This document shows, piece after piece, positions 9,078-17,767 of a stretch of DNA of 64,000 nucleotides. Every line of letters begins with the position of its first letter. The first letter of the stretch is position 1. The notes under the pieces were generated by a model, which saw nothing but the letters and a program-made list of their open reading frames with translations, made no database searches and was not told the DNA's origin. Made by a program: the position numbers and the translations under genes. This stretch comes from Pseudomonas putida (GTDB taxonomy: Bacteria; Pseudomonadota; Gammaproteobacteria; Pseudomonadales; Pseudomonadaceae): positions 473,747-537,746 of the forward strand of contig NZ_BSKJ01000004.1 in NCBI RefSeq assembly GCF_030159595.1, given 5' to 3'.

Positions 9078-9932
9078 TCAGAGTCTTCTGATTAGACCCT
9101 CTTGTGCTACAGACGCAACCAGCTTCCCATGTCGATCGAACAGGAGACCTCGCGCTAGACCACGACCTGCGCCACTCCATGGGCTATCTGTTGAATACAA
9201 CAACCAGTCGTCAACATAACAATCGGAATGGAACCATATAGCATGATCGAGGCTCGCAACTCGCATGTCATCTTGCATATCTGACACGCCATGAGGTAGC
9301 AACGACGTGATCAACAATGCAGTGTCACTGGCATAAGCCAGCAAACTACGATGTACATCCGAATCGCGAGTTTCGATAGATCCACATCGAAACCAGAAAC
9401 TCTTATTGGGCGCATGCTTGATTGGGTTACTGGGATCAATCGGTTCAACCGGACGTATTTCTATAGCCTCGGCCACCTCATAGCGCGAACGGATTTCGGC
9501 AATCAGCTCCCTTTTACCGTCCAAGAGCTCCAACTCGGTCGGCAGGCTCTCAGGTGGAGGAACCATTGGGGCAGCATGCTGGTGATGCATGCCCTCCTCC
9601 ACAATATGGAATGAACCATCGCCCACGAATATGACCTTGGAATCCTGCCAGGCAGTCAGTCGTCTGCGGCTGAAGCTCCTCCCATCCTGGATGGTTTCAA
9701 CTTCATACATCACAGGTGCGTTAGCACGTCCTGGCCTGACGAAGTAGCCGTGGAGTGAATGCAGCTTTTTGTCCGCCAGGACGGTGCGGGTCATGGCCAT
9801 AGCGGCTTGGCCTAGAACCTGTCCGCCAAATAGCTGAGGCAATCTCAGATCTTGGCTTTCACCCCTAAATACATTTGCCTCCACCTCCTCCAATGCGAAG
9901 ATGGCGGCCAAGCTCTCTGCAGGTGTACTCAT
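9078..9932 (-). CDS. acyl-CoA thioesterase II (TesB-like)
   Basis: 284 aa from an ATG with a GAGGCGAGGG ribosome site; a TTG start ten codons upstream is less likely. Double hot-dog acyl-CoA thioesterase family: RLPQLFGGQVLGQAAMAM, HSLHGYFVRPGRANAPVMYEV, DGRSFSRRRLTAWQ, and the C-terminal SLDHAIWFH with ARGLLFDRHGKLVASVAQEG. It hydrolyses acyl-CoA esters, probably relieving CoA trapping or releasing an end product. First gene of the left half, followed on the same strand by hydratase and synthetase genes upstream. Confidence 0.92.
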   Translation of the reverse strand: MSTPAESLAAIFALEEVEANVFRGESQDLRLPQLFGGQVLGQAAMAMTRTVLADKKLHSLHGYFVRPGRANAPVMYEVETIQDGRSFSRRRLTAWQDSKVIFVGDGSFHIVEEGMHHQHAAPMVPPPESLPTELELLDGKRELIAEIRSRYEVAEAIEIRPVEPIDPSNPIKHAPNKSFWFRCGSIETRDSDVHRSLLAYASDTALLITSLLPHGVSDMQDDMRVASLDHAIWFHSDCYVDDWLLYSTDSPWSGAGRGLARGLLFDRHGKLVASVAQEGLIRRL

Positions 9933-10031
9933 CGACCCTCGCCTCAATAAGGTGTTGCTCAAGCACTGGCGGCAGTGGAAATTGAATAAGCCGCCGCCAA
10001 TGCACCTGCAACGAAGGTGACATCCCCTTCT

Positions 10032-10808
10032 CTATTGGCCCTTATAGGCAGGCTCACGCTTCTCAGTGAATGCAGCTATGCCTTCCTTGAAGTCTTCACT
10101 CATGAGGATTCTGCGGAAAGCCGTGCGCTCAAGCTCAAGAGCTGCATCCAACCCACAGTCAGCGCCGCGGCGGATTACCTGGAGCGACGCACGAACTGCC
10201 AGTGGGCCGTTTTTAGTAATGCCGTGGGCGATTTCCATCGCTCTGGACAGTAGGTTTTCAGAGGAAGTGAGCTCACTTACCAAACCGTCGGCCAGTGCCC
10301 GCTCAGCAGTAATCGGTTCCCCAGTGAGCACCATGTGCGTAGCTAGCGCGCTCGGAACCACCCTGGATAGGCGAGTAACTCCGCCGGCACCTGCGATCAC
10401 CCCCCAACGTGGCTCTGGAAGTGCGAACTTTGCGTAATCCACCGCAATTCGCAGGTCGCATGCCAGAGCAATCTCAAGCCCGCCAGCATAGGCCAGCCCA
10501 TTGATGGCGGCGATGATCGGCTTGGTGGTCGGAGAACCGCGGTTAATGCCGCAGAAATCGCCATCATCGATTTCCTTGAGCGCCCGCTCCCGCAGGTACG
10601 GCAAAAACGTCCCAATGTCCGCTCCCGAACAAAACGCTTTGGATCCCGCACCCGTCAGTACGACAACGTGGATGTCGTCATCCTGATTGATCCTTGACCA
10701 GATTTCGCGGAAGGCGAGGTGTGTGTTCAGGTCGATTGCATTCATGGCCTGGGGGCGGTTGATCGTAACCAGCGCCACTCGGCCTTGTTTTTCAAAATCG
10801 ATTGCCAT
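10032..10808 (-). CDS. enoyl-CoA hydratase/isomerase (crotonase family)
   Basis: 258 aa, standard crotonase length. It shows RVALVTINRPQAMNAIDL, the oxyanion-hole strand CSGADIGTFL, and GLAYAGGLEIALACDLRIA. In the second catalytic region the sequence is ALPEPRWGVIAGAGGVTRL, where hydratases carry a glutamate in the equivalent E-x-x-x-G position. It acts on an acyl-CoA double bond. It lies 8 bases after the acyl-CoA synthetase, so the two are translated from one message. The second crotonase of the cluster is at 16,991. Confidence 0.9.
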   Translation of the reverse strand: MAIDFEKQGRVALVTINRPQAMNAIDLNTHLAFREIWSRINQDDDIHVVVLTGAGSKAFCSGADIGTFLPYLRERALKEIDDGDFCGINRGSPTTKPIIAAINGLAYAGGLEIALACDLRIAVDYAKFALPEPRWGVIAGAGGVTRLSRVVPSALATHMVLTGEPITAERALADGLVSELTSSENLLSRAMEIAHGITKNGPLAVRASLQVIRRGADCGLDAALELERTAFRRILMSEDFKEGIAAFTEKREPAYKGQ

Positions 10809-10816
10809 AATCAGCC

Positions 10817-12337
10817 TCAGCCTTGTGGCTCAAAACGTTGACGGAGTTCACGCTTGAGAATCTTGCCGTTATGGTTGAACGGCATGTCTGAATAAGCGAT
10901 GAATTCAACCCGCTTAGGAAGCTGATAGCTCGCCAAGTGCTCCCGAGCGTGAGCAACAAGCAGTTCAGCACTGCCAACCACGCCATCGTGCAACACAACG
11001 ATAGCGGTGACTTCCTCACCCCAACGCTCATTGTTCAAGCCGATGACAGCTACCTCGCGGACGTGCTCATGCTTGGCCAGCACTGCTTCAACTTCTTGGG
11101 AATACACGTTCAGCCCGCCGGTTTTGATCATGTCCTTCAGGCGATCGTAGAAGTACACAAAGCCATTCGAGTCCATGTGCGCCAGGTCGCCAGTGTGCAA
11201 CCAACCGTCCTGATCGATGGCGTCCGCTGTTGCGTCTGGACGATTGTGATAGCCAAGCATCACGGTTGGCCCACGAAGTACGATCTCACCGATTTCACCC
11301 GGTGGCGCCACATTGCCTTTGTCGTCGACGATGGCCACCTCAACGTTCTGAAAGGCACGACCGATCGAGCCACGGGCGCGCTCATAGTCCTCTTCTTTCA
11401 AGACCGTAGCGATCGGGCCTGCCTCCGTAAGGCCGTATTGGTAGTAGATTTTCACGCCTGGGATGCACGCTTTCATTGCGCCACGATCATTTGCAGTCAG
11501 AATCCCGCTGCCCACATACCAACGGGTCATGGAGCTCACATCCAATTCCTTTGCGAGAGGATGCAGGACGAATTCACGTGCCAATGATGGAGGCATGAAG
11601 GTGTTGGTGACGCGCTCTTTGTTGATGACTCTCAACACGTCTTCGGTGGCATATTTTTCCAGCAAGGTTGCAGTAGCCCCCAGATACAGATGCGGGAGGA
11701 GCCAGCAATTGAGTGCTGCAGAGTGGTGCAAAGGAGTCGCAATCAAGGTGTTGTCGCCCTCCTCCATGTCGGTGTCGATAATCTCGTTCAACGAGTTCCA
11801 GAAAAGGTTCGAGTGGCTGAGCAGTACACCTTTCGAACGACCTGTAGTGCCACCGGTGTATAGAATTACGGCAGGATCATGCTCGCTGAGCGCCTCTGCG
11901 GCATGAGGCAGGTTGGTGCTGTTACCTTTGAAGGCACTCAACGACTCGAGTCTCACGATAGGCAGTGCCAATGACTCCAGGAGTGGGCCAAATGCCTCTA
12001 CGTGCTGTTCAGACACGAACAAGACTTTTGAGCCGCTGTCCTCCAGCATCATCAGAATCTGCTCAGGCGTCTCTCGATAATTCAGCGGCACAGCGACTGC
12101 ACCGATCTTGACGACACCATAGAACGCTTCAACCCACTGACGGCTTGAGCTTGCGAGAAACGCTACCTTGTCGCCATGAACCACGCCTTGTGCCAGGAGC
12201 GAGTGCCCGACCTGGTTAGCGCCCGACTCGAACTCCGAATAGGTAGTCCGACCGGCCTTGTCGATGAGGGCCACCTTCTCTGGAAAGCGCTTGGCGTTAT
12301 GGGTGATGTGACCACCCAGCAGCATACGGCTAGACAT
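10817..12337 (-). CDS. acyl-CoA synthetase (AMP-forming)
   Basis: 506 aa. ANL superfamily: P-loop-like motif LYTGGTTGRSKG at residues 159-170, the adenylate motif YQYGLTEAGPIATVL, the hinge GWLHTGDLAHMD, and the C-terminal catalytic lysine in FNHNGKILKREL. It activates a carboxylic acid to its CoA thioester, the entry step for the beta-oxidation-like enzymes of this cluster. The promoter region upstream carries one perfect and one near-perfect copy of the ACTAAC-N4-GTTAGT palindrome. Confidence 0.93.
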   Translation of the reverse strand: MSSRMLLGGHITHNAKRFPEKVALIDKAGRTTYSEFESGANQVGHSLLAQGVVHGDKVAFLASSSRQWVEAFYGVVKIGAVAVPLNYRETPEQILMMLEDSGSKVLFVSEQHVEAFGPLLESLALPIVRLESLSAFKGNSTNLPHAAEALSEHDPAVILYTGGTTGRSKGVLLSHSNLFWNSLNEIIDTDMEEGDNTLIATPLHHSAALNCWLLPHLYLGATATLLEKYATEDVLRVINKERVTNTFMPPSLAREFVLHPLAKELDVSSMTRWYVGSGILTANDRGAMKACIPGVKIYYQYGLTEAGPIATVLKEEDYERARGSIGRAFQNVEVAIVDDKGNVAPPGEIGEIVLRGPTVMLGYHNRPDATADAIDQDGWLHTGDLAHMDSNGFVYFYDRLKDMIKTGGLNVYSQEVEAVLAKHEHVREVAVIGLNNERWGEEVTAIVVLHDGVVGSAELLVAHAREHLASYQLPKRVEFIAYSDMPFNHNGKILKRELRQRFEPQG

Positions 12338-12419
12338 GAAAAATCCTCTTGTAATTGTTTTGAAGCCCCAAGCGCGCAGATGTCCACGCAGCGTCCGAGC
12401 TGTCTGGACGCCCAGAATA

Positions 12420-12435
12420 ACTAACCTGCGTTAGT
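12420..12435. promoter_or_regulatory. palindromic operator copy 1 (perfect)
   Basis: ACTAACCTGCGTTAGT, with perfect 6-bp arms around a 4-base centre, 83 bases upstream of the acyl-CoA synthetase start. The same palindrome recurs at 12,556, 16,819 and 16,954, always in divergent promoter regions of this cluster. It is a probable binding site for the TetR regulator at 13,406 (inference). Confidence 0.75.
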
Positions 12436-12555
12436 TTGCAAGAGGGAAAATGCAGGGTTTTTAGAACGAAAAGGCCTACGGGAAGGAGCGGCCCGGTGCA
12501 AAATTCAGAGCATGAATCGCCTGCAGGCCTTGTAATTCGACCTAAAGGGGCTAAA

Positions 12556-12571
12556 AATAACGAGCGTTAGT
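12556..12571. promoter_or_regulatory. palindromic operator copy 2
   Basis: AATAACGAGCGTTAGT. The right arm is perfect and the left arm has one mismatch. It lies 33 bases upstream of the SDR start, where it could overlap the promoter of the SDR-tetR transcript and give autoregulation. Confidence 0.65.
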
Positions 12572-12603
12572 TTCCTATTCCAAAAACAAGACGAGGACTC
12601 ACC

Positions 12604-13371
12604 ATGCTTGACCTTTCACTACGCCTTGATGATGCAATCGTACTGATCACAGGGGGCGGCCGAGGGAATGGCGCATCCCTCGCCCATGGTTTTGCTACAG
12701 CGGGGGCAACCGTCATCGTGACCGACATTGACATGAACACTGCCTCAGGGACAGCCAAAGCCATATGCGACAAAGGTGGTAAGGCTCATGCATTCGCCCT
12801 CGATATCTGTGACGAGGCTGCTTGTGCCGCCCTCTCGGAACTCGTAAAGCGTGAAATCGGCAGTATCACGGCGCTGATCAACAATGCTGGCCTGCTCTTC
12901 CGCGCTCCATTCGCCAGCGACAAGAGCCCTGAGCAGTGGCGTCGAACCATGGCAGTGAATGTAAACGGCATGTTCAATGTCACCCATGCCTTCCTACCCC
13001 ATTTAAAAGAAACGAAAGGCTCAGTACTCAACATCGGCTCCATCCACAGCTTCACATCCGGCCTGGCCTCACTATCCAGCTACGTGACATCCAAAGGCGC
13101 AGTCTTGCAATTTACTAAGGCTCTGGCATCTGAACTGGCCGTTGACGGGATCCGTGTAAATGGTCTCGCTCCAGGCTCGTTCCCGACAGCTATGTCGCAA
13201 GAGACACGGCAAGATCCTAGCAAGCTTGAGGCATTCCTTAGTCACGTGCCTATGGGGCGTACGGGCGAACCGCACGAGCTGGTAGGGCCGGCAGTGTTCT
13301 TGACCTCACACCTGGCAAGCTATATTACTGGCGCGATGGTTCCTGTGGATGGTGGCTATCTGACCCGCTAA
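12604..13371 (+). CDS. short-chain dehydrogenase/reductase
   Basis: 255 aa, classical SDR. The glycine-rich cofactor loop is ITGGGRGNGASLAHGFA, with NNAG in LINNAGLLF and the catalytic pair in SSYVTSKGAV (YxxxK), plus a preceding serine. An acidic residue after the second strand (VTDIDMN) favours NAD. It likely oxidises a hydroxyacyl-CoA or an alcohol intermediate. It is the first gene of the SDR-tetR operon with an operator 33 bases upstream. Confidence 0.92.
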   Translation: MLDLSLRLDDAIVLITGGGRGNGASLAHGFATAGATVIVTDIDMNTASGTAKAICDKGGKAHAFALDICDEAACAALSELVKREIGSITALINNAGLLFRAPFASDKSPEQWRRTMAVNVNGMFNVTHAFLPHLKETKGSVLNIGSIHSFTSGLASLSSYVTSKGAVLQFTKALASELAVDGIRVNGLAPGSFPTAMSQETRQDPSKLEAFLSHVPMGRTGEPHELVGPAVFLTSHLASYITGAMVPVDGGYLTR

Positions 13372-13405
13372 GCCGCCCTCCCATTCATATAGAGACATTT
13401 ACCTG

Positions 13406-14002
13406 ATGCGACCCGTAGGCGCGAAACGAGAAGTCACCGAATTAGCCATTCACACCGCCGGCGTGGAGTTGATTGCCAAGTACGGCTACGAGGCGATGAC
13501 CCTGAGAACCCTTGCGGAGCAGGTGGGCATCAAAGCTGCCTCCCTCTACAACTACTTCAGCAACAAGCAAGAGTTCTTAGCTACCGTCCTCAAGGCCGTG
13601 ATGCGTGATCTCCTGATGGAGTTCACCGAAAAGGTGGATCTTCAGCCATCCACATACCAGCGTTTTGAGGCCATGGTAGGTGTGCATCTGCATTTCCATA
13701 CTGAGCGCCGCAAAGAGGTCTTCATCGGCAACATGGAGCTTCGCAGCCTGGATGAGGATAATTACCGCATGGTTACCCGCTTGCGCTCAGAGTACGAGCG
13801 TCGGGTTCGTCAAATCATCGAGGATGGTGTGAAGGAAGGAATCTTCGATGTCTCTGACTGCAACCTCACAACCAAAGCACTGATCTCCATGCTGACCGGC
13901 ATCTGCACCTGGTATCAGCCGGGGGGCAAGCTCGGACTTGAGGAGCTGGAGCGGCAGCACATCGAACTGTCGCTCAGAATGGTAGGATTTAAATCCAGCT
14001 GA
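13406..14002 (+). CDS. TetR-family regulator of the acyl-CoA cluster
   Basis: 198 aa. The N-terminal TetR helix-turn-helix spans about residues 12-58 (YEAMTLRTLAEQVGIKAAS, LYNYFSNKQEFLATV). The C-terminal ligand domain is of the type found with KstR2-like acyl-CoA-sensing regulators. It lies 34 bases after the SDR and ends at a strong bidirectional terminator. Its position at the centre of the cluster, between two sets of palindromic operators, makes it the obvious repressor. Acyl-CoA as inducer is an inference. Confidence 0.9.
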   Translation: MRPVGAKREVTELAIHTAGVELIAKYGYEAMTLRTLAEQVGIKAASLYNYFSNKQEFLATVLKAVMRDLLMEFTEKVDLQPSTYQRFEAMVGVHLHFHTERRKEVFIGNMELRSLDEDNYRMVTRLRSEYERRVRQIIEDGVKEGIFDVSDCNLTTKALISMLTGICTWYQPGGKLGLEELERQHIELSLRMVGFKSS

Positions 14003-14005
14003 ACC

Positions 14006-14035
14006 AAAAACCCCACCTTGAAGGTGGGGTTTTTT
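14006..14035. terminator. bidirectional intrinsic terminator
   Basis: AAAAACCCCACCTT-GAAGGTGGGGTTTTTT: a perfect 8-bp stem flanked by A-run and T-run, serving both tetR and the convergent lyase gene. Confidence 0.95.
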
Positions 14036-14049
14036 ACATCTTGCTTGCG

Positions 14050-14997
14050 TTACGCCTTTTTGTAGCGGCCCAAGCTGCCACCGTGCATGACCTTGCCCGG
14101 CAGCTGACGACCGAAGATATCCTCTGCAAGATTTGCGACTTCGATCAAGGCGTCGAGATTGACGCCAGTTTCGATCCCCATCTCCTCACACATGAACACG
14201 AGGTCTTCGGTGCAGATGTTTCCTGCAGCGCCGCGATGGCCTGCGAATGGGCAACCACCCAGGCCAGCACAGGAGCTATCGTATTTCGCAACACCCAGCT
14301 TGAGCGCCGCATATACATTCGCCAAGCCTGTACCCCGGGTGTCGTGAAGGTGGAGGCCTAACGCCAGGTCAGGCCACTTCTCGCGAACGGCGCCAATCGT
14401 CCTTTCCATCATCAATGGATTTGCCCAGCCAACGGTATCAGCAAGGTACACACCCTTGAGCTGTACATCCGCTTCGGTCGCCAGATCCAGCACCTCTCCC
14501 ACCATTCGGACAACCTGGGGGATGGGCATATAGCCTTCATAGTTGCACCCAAAAGCAGTCATGACGTAGCCCCACTCAACCGGAACATCATGCTCTGCGT
14601 ACGACTTCAGCCATGCGCGCTGCTCATCGAGCGTCTGCTCGATGTTCTTGTTCGTGTTGTTGACTGAAAAAGCTTCCGACGCTGTTACACGGATAGCCCC
14701 GATGATATCCAGCTGAGATTTGTAAGCGCGCTCTAGCCCCTGCTGGTTCAGCCAGAGACCTGTGTAGCGTACGCCAGGCTTCTTGTTGATAGCAGCAGCT
14801 AGCTCATCAGCATCAGCCATCCCTGGAACGCGTTTCGGATTGACGAACGAAACGCAGTCAATTTGCTTCAGCCCCGTCTCAGCTAGAGCCTCAATCAGCT
14901 CAGCCTTTCGATGCAGTGGGATAGGATTGGCTTCGATCTGGAACCCCTCACGTGGCCCCTCTTCGTTGATCCAAATTTTCTTTGGCAGGTCGCTCAT
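14050..14997 (-). CDS. HMG-CoA lyase-type enzyme
   Basis: 315 aa from an ATG with a GGAG site; a longer frame upstream overlaps the cupin gene and is spurious. DRE-TIM metallolyase: N-terminal EGPREGFQIE, substrate arginine region, LHLHDTRGTGLANVY, and the HMG-CoA lyase signature loop GLGGCPFAGHRGAAGN with the catalytic cysteine. It splits a 3-hydroxy-3-methylglutaryl-CoA-like thioester into acetyl-CoA plus an acid. Together with the carboxylase and hydratases this is the diagnostic end step of leucine/acyclic-terpene-type degradation. It lies four bases after the cupin gene. Confidence 0.9.
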   Translation of the reverse strand: MSDLPKKIWINEEGPREGFQIEANPIPLHRKAELIEALAETGLKQIDCVSFVNPKRVPGMADADELAAAINKKPGVRYTGLWLNQQGLERAYKSQLDIIGAIRVTASEAFSVNNTNKNIEQTLDEQRAWLKSYAEHDVPVEWGYVMTAFGCNYEGYMPIPQVVRMVGEVLDLATEADVQLKGVYLADTVGWANPLMMERTIGAVREKWPDLALGLHLHDTRGTGLANVYAALKLGVAKYDSSCAGLGGCPFAGHRGAAGNICTEDLVFMCEEMGIETGVNLDALIEVANLAEDIFGRQLPGKVMHGGSLGRYKKA

Positions 14998-15001
14998 TTG
15001 T

Positions 15002-15403
15002 TTACTCCAGATTCTGACCAGCGTGTACGCCTTCCAGGAACTTGTTCGGGCGAAGGAAGAAGGAAAGCACCAGCGCCCCATTCGGCGAACGTGCCAGATG
15101 CTGATTGCCACGAGGGCGCCAAACGAAGTCGCCTGCGACGACCTCACCCTCGTCATCTACGATGCTGCCCTCCAGTACGTAGGTTTGCTCCACCTCGACA
15201 TGCTCATGCAGAGGCAGCCGGGTTCCAGGAGCCCAGCGGAACAGCGCAGTGAGAAGCCCGCTCTCCTTATCCTGCAGGAGAATTTTCATGTCGATGCCGG
15301 GTGTGGGCGTGGGCTTCCATGGGAGTGATTCAACGTTGATATAGCGCGATGCCAACTCAGAGAGGCCTTCGATGCCCGGCACGTTGGGTGTGGTAACAGC
15401 CAT
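15002..15403 (-). CDS. cupin-domain protein
   Basis: 133 aa single-domain cupin. Metal-site motif 1 is RWAPGTRLPLHEHVEVEQTYVLEG, written here as PLHEHVEVEQTYVLEGS with two histidines and a glutamate. Motif 2 carries GDFVWRPRGNQHLARS with a histidine. Similar to ChrR-like or acetylacetone-dioxygenase-like cupins. It sits in an operon between the biotin carboxylase and the lyase. Function in the pathway is unknown; an isomerase, dioxygenase or sensor role is possible. Confidence 0.8.
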   Translation of the reverse strand: MAVTTPNVPGIEGLSELASRYINVESLPWKPTPTPGIDMKILLQDKESGLLTALFRWAPGTRLPLHEHVEVEQTYVLEGSIVDDEGEVVAGDFVWRPRGNQHLARSPNGALVLSFFLRPNKFLEGVHAGQNLE

Positions 15404-15415
15404 GACGATCTCCTC

Positions 15416-16810
15416 TTAAGCTGGTTGTTCTGCTGCGACAGCGAACAGGCTTTCGCTGTGCTCATCAATGAAGCGAGTGTGAACCTTTGCCTCGAGATAG
15501 GCAGGCTCAGCCAACACGCGGAGCAGGAACTGGCGATTGGTTTTGAGGCCAGAAATTTTGAGTTCTGTGAGTGCTTTTTGGAGGCGCGAAACTGCCTCTG
15601 CACGGTCTTTGCCATGCGCGATGATTTTCATGATCATCGGATCGTAGAAAGGCGTGATTCGATCACCAGCTACGAATCCGCCATCAATGCGAACACCCTC
15701 TACCTGAGGCACCTCAAGCTCTTCGATCAGGCCTGGAGCAGGCATGAACTTCTTCTCAGGAGACTCCGCGTAGAGACGGGCCTCAATGGCGTGCCCATGG
15801 CGCTGGATCGACTGCTGCTTCAGCTCAGCCTCCACGCCCTCCCCCAGCGCATGACGAATTTGAGCCTCAACCAGGTCTACCCCAGTCACAGCCTCCGTGA
15901 CAGGATGCTCTACTTGAATGCGCGTATTCATCTCAAGGAAGAAATACGATTTCGATTTGTCGTCGTAGAGAAACTCTACGGTACCGGCACCATCGTATCG
16001 GCAGAGTTTGGCGAGGTTTACGGCAGCTTCCGCCATGTGCGCTAGAACATCCGACGGCACGTTCGGCGCGGGAGACTCTTCAAGCACCTTTTGGTAGCGG
16101 CGCTGGATCGAACAATCGCGCTCAAAGAGGTGCACAGCCTCACCATTGCCAAAACCAAATACCTGCACTTCGATGTGGCGAGCACTTTCAATCAGCTTCT
16201 CCAGAAAGACGGTACCGTCGCCGAAAGCACGCTCAGCCATGCGCTGTGTTGCAGCGACCGCCTCAACCAGGTCAGCAGGCGAATGAACAGGTTTCAGCCC
16301 GATACCGCCACCTCCCGCTGACGCTTTAACCAGGAGCGGGTAACCCACCACTCGGGCGGCGTTGATCAGCGCCTCTGGATCTTCGGCAGTAACGTTTTCT
16401 GCCGCAGGTTGCACAGGTACGCCCGCCTTGATGGCCAAGTGACGGGAGCGCTGCTTGTCCCCCATTGCCTTGATCACTTCTGCGGTTGGGCCAATGAAGG
16501 TAATACCGGCAGCAGCGCAAGCGTCGGAGAAGTCGGTGTTTTCAGACAGGAAGCCATAGCCGGGGTGTACCAGCGTTACACCGTTCTCTTTGGCAACGCG
16601 TAGCACCTTCTCCGCATCTAGATAGCTTTCCGCCGCTTTGGACGGGCCAATGAGAAACGCCTCATCAGCAGCCTTCACGTGCTGAGATTCGGCATCTGCT
16701 TCGGAATACACCGCAACGGTAGGAATTCCGAGAGCTTTGGCGGAGCGAATCACCCGGCATGCGATCTCGCCGCGATTCGCGATCAGTAGTTTTTGTTCTG
16801 TCACGATCAT
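15416..16810 (-). CDS. acyl-CoA carboxylase, biotin carboxylase subunit
   Basis: 464 aa, a stand-alone biotin carboxylase of the AccC type: N-terminal LLIANRGEIACRVIRSA, ATP-grasp domain with glycine-rich KASAGGGGIGLK, and the signature EMNTRIQVEHPVTEAVTGVD. It carboxylates biotin on the separate 70-aa carrier at 19,325, using ATP and bicarbonate. There is no fused carrier domain, unlike the leucine and geranyl pathways, where the alpha chain is fused. A near-perfect palindromic operator lies 8 bases upstream of the start. First gene of a minus-strand operon with cupin and lyase. Confidence 0.93.
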   Translation of the reverse strand: MIVTEQKLLIANRGEIACRVIRSAKALGIPTVAVYSEADAESQHVKAADEAFLIGPSKAAESYLDAEKVLRVAKENGVTLVHPGYGFLSENTDFSDACAAAGITFIGPTAEVIKAMGDKQRSRHLAIKAGVPVQPAAENVTAEDPEALINAARVVGYPLLVKASAGGGGIGLKPVHSPADLVEAVAATQRMAERAFGDGTVFLEKLIESARHIEVQVFGFGNGEAVHLFERDCSIQRRYQKVLEESPAPNVPSDVLAHMAEAAVNLAKLCRYDGAGTVEFLYDDKSKSYFFLEMNTRIQVEHPVTEAVTGVDLVEAQIRHALGEGVEAELKQQSIQRHGHAIEARLYAESPEKKFMPAPGLIEELEVPQVEGVRIDGGFVAGDRITPFYDPMIMKIIAHGKDRAEAVSRLQKALTELKISGLKTNRQFLLRVLAEPAYLEAKVHTRFIDEHSESLFAVAAEQPA

Positions 16811-16818
16811 CTCCTAAA

Positions 16819-16834
16819 ACTAACAGTTGTAAGT
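16819..16834. promoter_or_regulatory. palindromic operator copy 3
   Basis: ACTAACAGTTGTAAGT. The left arm is perfect and the right arm has one mismatch. It lies immediately upstream of the biotin carboxylase start. Confidence 0.65.
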
Positions 16835-16953
16835 CACTAGCATCGATACGTCCGTCTCTGCTTGCGCGCCGCTATCTATGGGCATCGCGACGGAAAGCTG
16901 AAAAACGACGACCAGGCTTGTGCTGGAAACAAAGCCTAGCTATATTCTCGAAA

Positions 16954-16969
16954 ACTAACAACGGTTAGT
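16954..16969. promoter_or_regulatory. palindromic operator copy 4 (perfect)
   Basis: ACTAACAACGGTTAGT, perfect 6-bp arms, 21 bases upstream of the second enoyl-CoA hydratase start, within its promoter or leader. Confidence 0.75.
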
Positions 16970-16990
16970 AAAACAAAAAAGGAGAATCCC

Positions 16991-17767
16991 TTGAGCACAA
17001 CGCAGCTCCTGGTCGAGCGCCAAGGCCCACGCGCTACCATCATCCTGAGCAATCCTGCCAAGCGAAATGCGATTGCCACCGTGACTGCCAGCAATCTGGT
17101 CGACACGTTGATACAGCTGGACGGTGAGCAGGACATCCGAGTCATCGTCATCACAGGTGAAGGCGAGTGCTTCTCCTCCGGCGGTGATCTTGACGAATTT
17201 CTTTCCACTGTTGACGCAGGCGGTACTCAGCTGTGGGAAACAGGTGAACCTTGGCAGCGCCTATTCAGCGTAATTCCGACCCTGAGCAAGCCAGTAATTG
17301 CCCGCGTCGTCGGCCCCGCAATGGCTGGCGCTTGCGGCTTGGTCGCTGCCTGCGACTTTGCCTATTGCACCGAAGGCGCCAAGTTCGGCTCTCCGGAAGT
17401 GAAAATTGGCCTCTTCCCCCTTTTCATTCTCCCAGCGCTTCTGGGTCGTTTGGGAGAGCGCAACGCTCTGGATTTGGCCCTTACCGGCCGCACTATTGAT
17501 GCTCAAGAGGCCTATCGCATGGGCCTCGTAAATCAGGTTTCCACGGCTGATGAAATTGACGCTTTGGTAGACCAGCTGGTGAAAACCTTCACACATCTGG
17601 AGCCTGCCACTGTCCGTCGGGGCAAGCACGCATTCAACAAAATCTCGTCCGTTGGCCTGATTGAAGGCTTGGAGCTGGCCCGCGGCCTGCGCCCTGCGTT
17701 CATGTGCTCCGAAGAGCTACGTCGCGGTATCGAGAAATTTTTTGCCAAGAAAGAGGTGAAGGCATGA
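16991..17767 (+). CDS. enoyl-CoA hydratase/isomerase (crotonase family), second copy
   Basis: 258 aa. It starts at TTG with an AAGGAG ribosome site seven bases upstream; no ATG or GTG nearby fits as well. Crotonase motifs: RATIILSNPAKRNAIA, oxyanion strand CFSSGGDLDEFL, and AMAGACGLVAACDFAYC with FGSPEVKIGLFP carrying a glutamate. First gene of the plus-strand operon hydratase / carboxyltransferase / carrier / FAH hydrolase / MFS / acyl-CoA dehydrogenase. The next start overlaps its stop (ATGA). It probably hydrates the carboxylated enoyl-CoA, the methylglutaconyl-CoA hydratase-like step. Confidence 0.92.
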   Translation: MSTTQLLVERQGPRATIILSNPAKRNAIATVTASNLVDTLIQLDGEQDIRVIVITGEGECFSSGGDLDEFLSTVDAGGTQLWETGEPWQRLFSVIPTLSKPVIARVVGPAMAGACGLVAACDFAYCTEGAKFGSPEVKIGLFPLFILPALLGRLGERNALDLALTGRTIDAQEAYRMGLVNQVSTADEIDALVDQLVKTFTHLEPATVRRGKHAFNKISSVGLIEGLELARGLRPAFMCSEELRRGIEKFFAKKEVKA

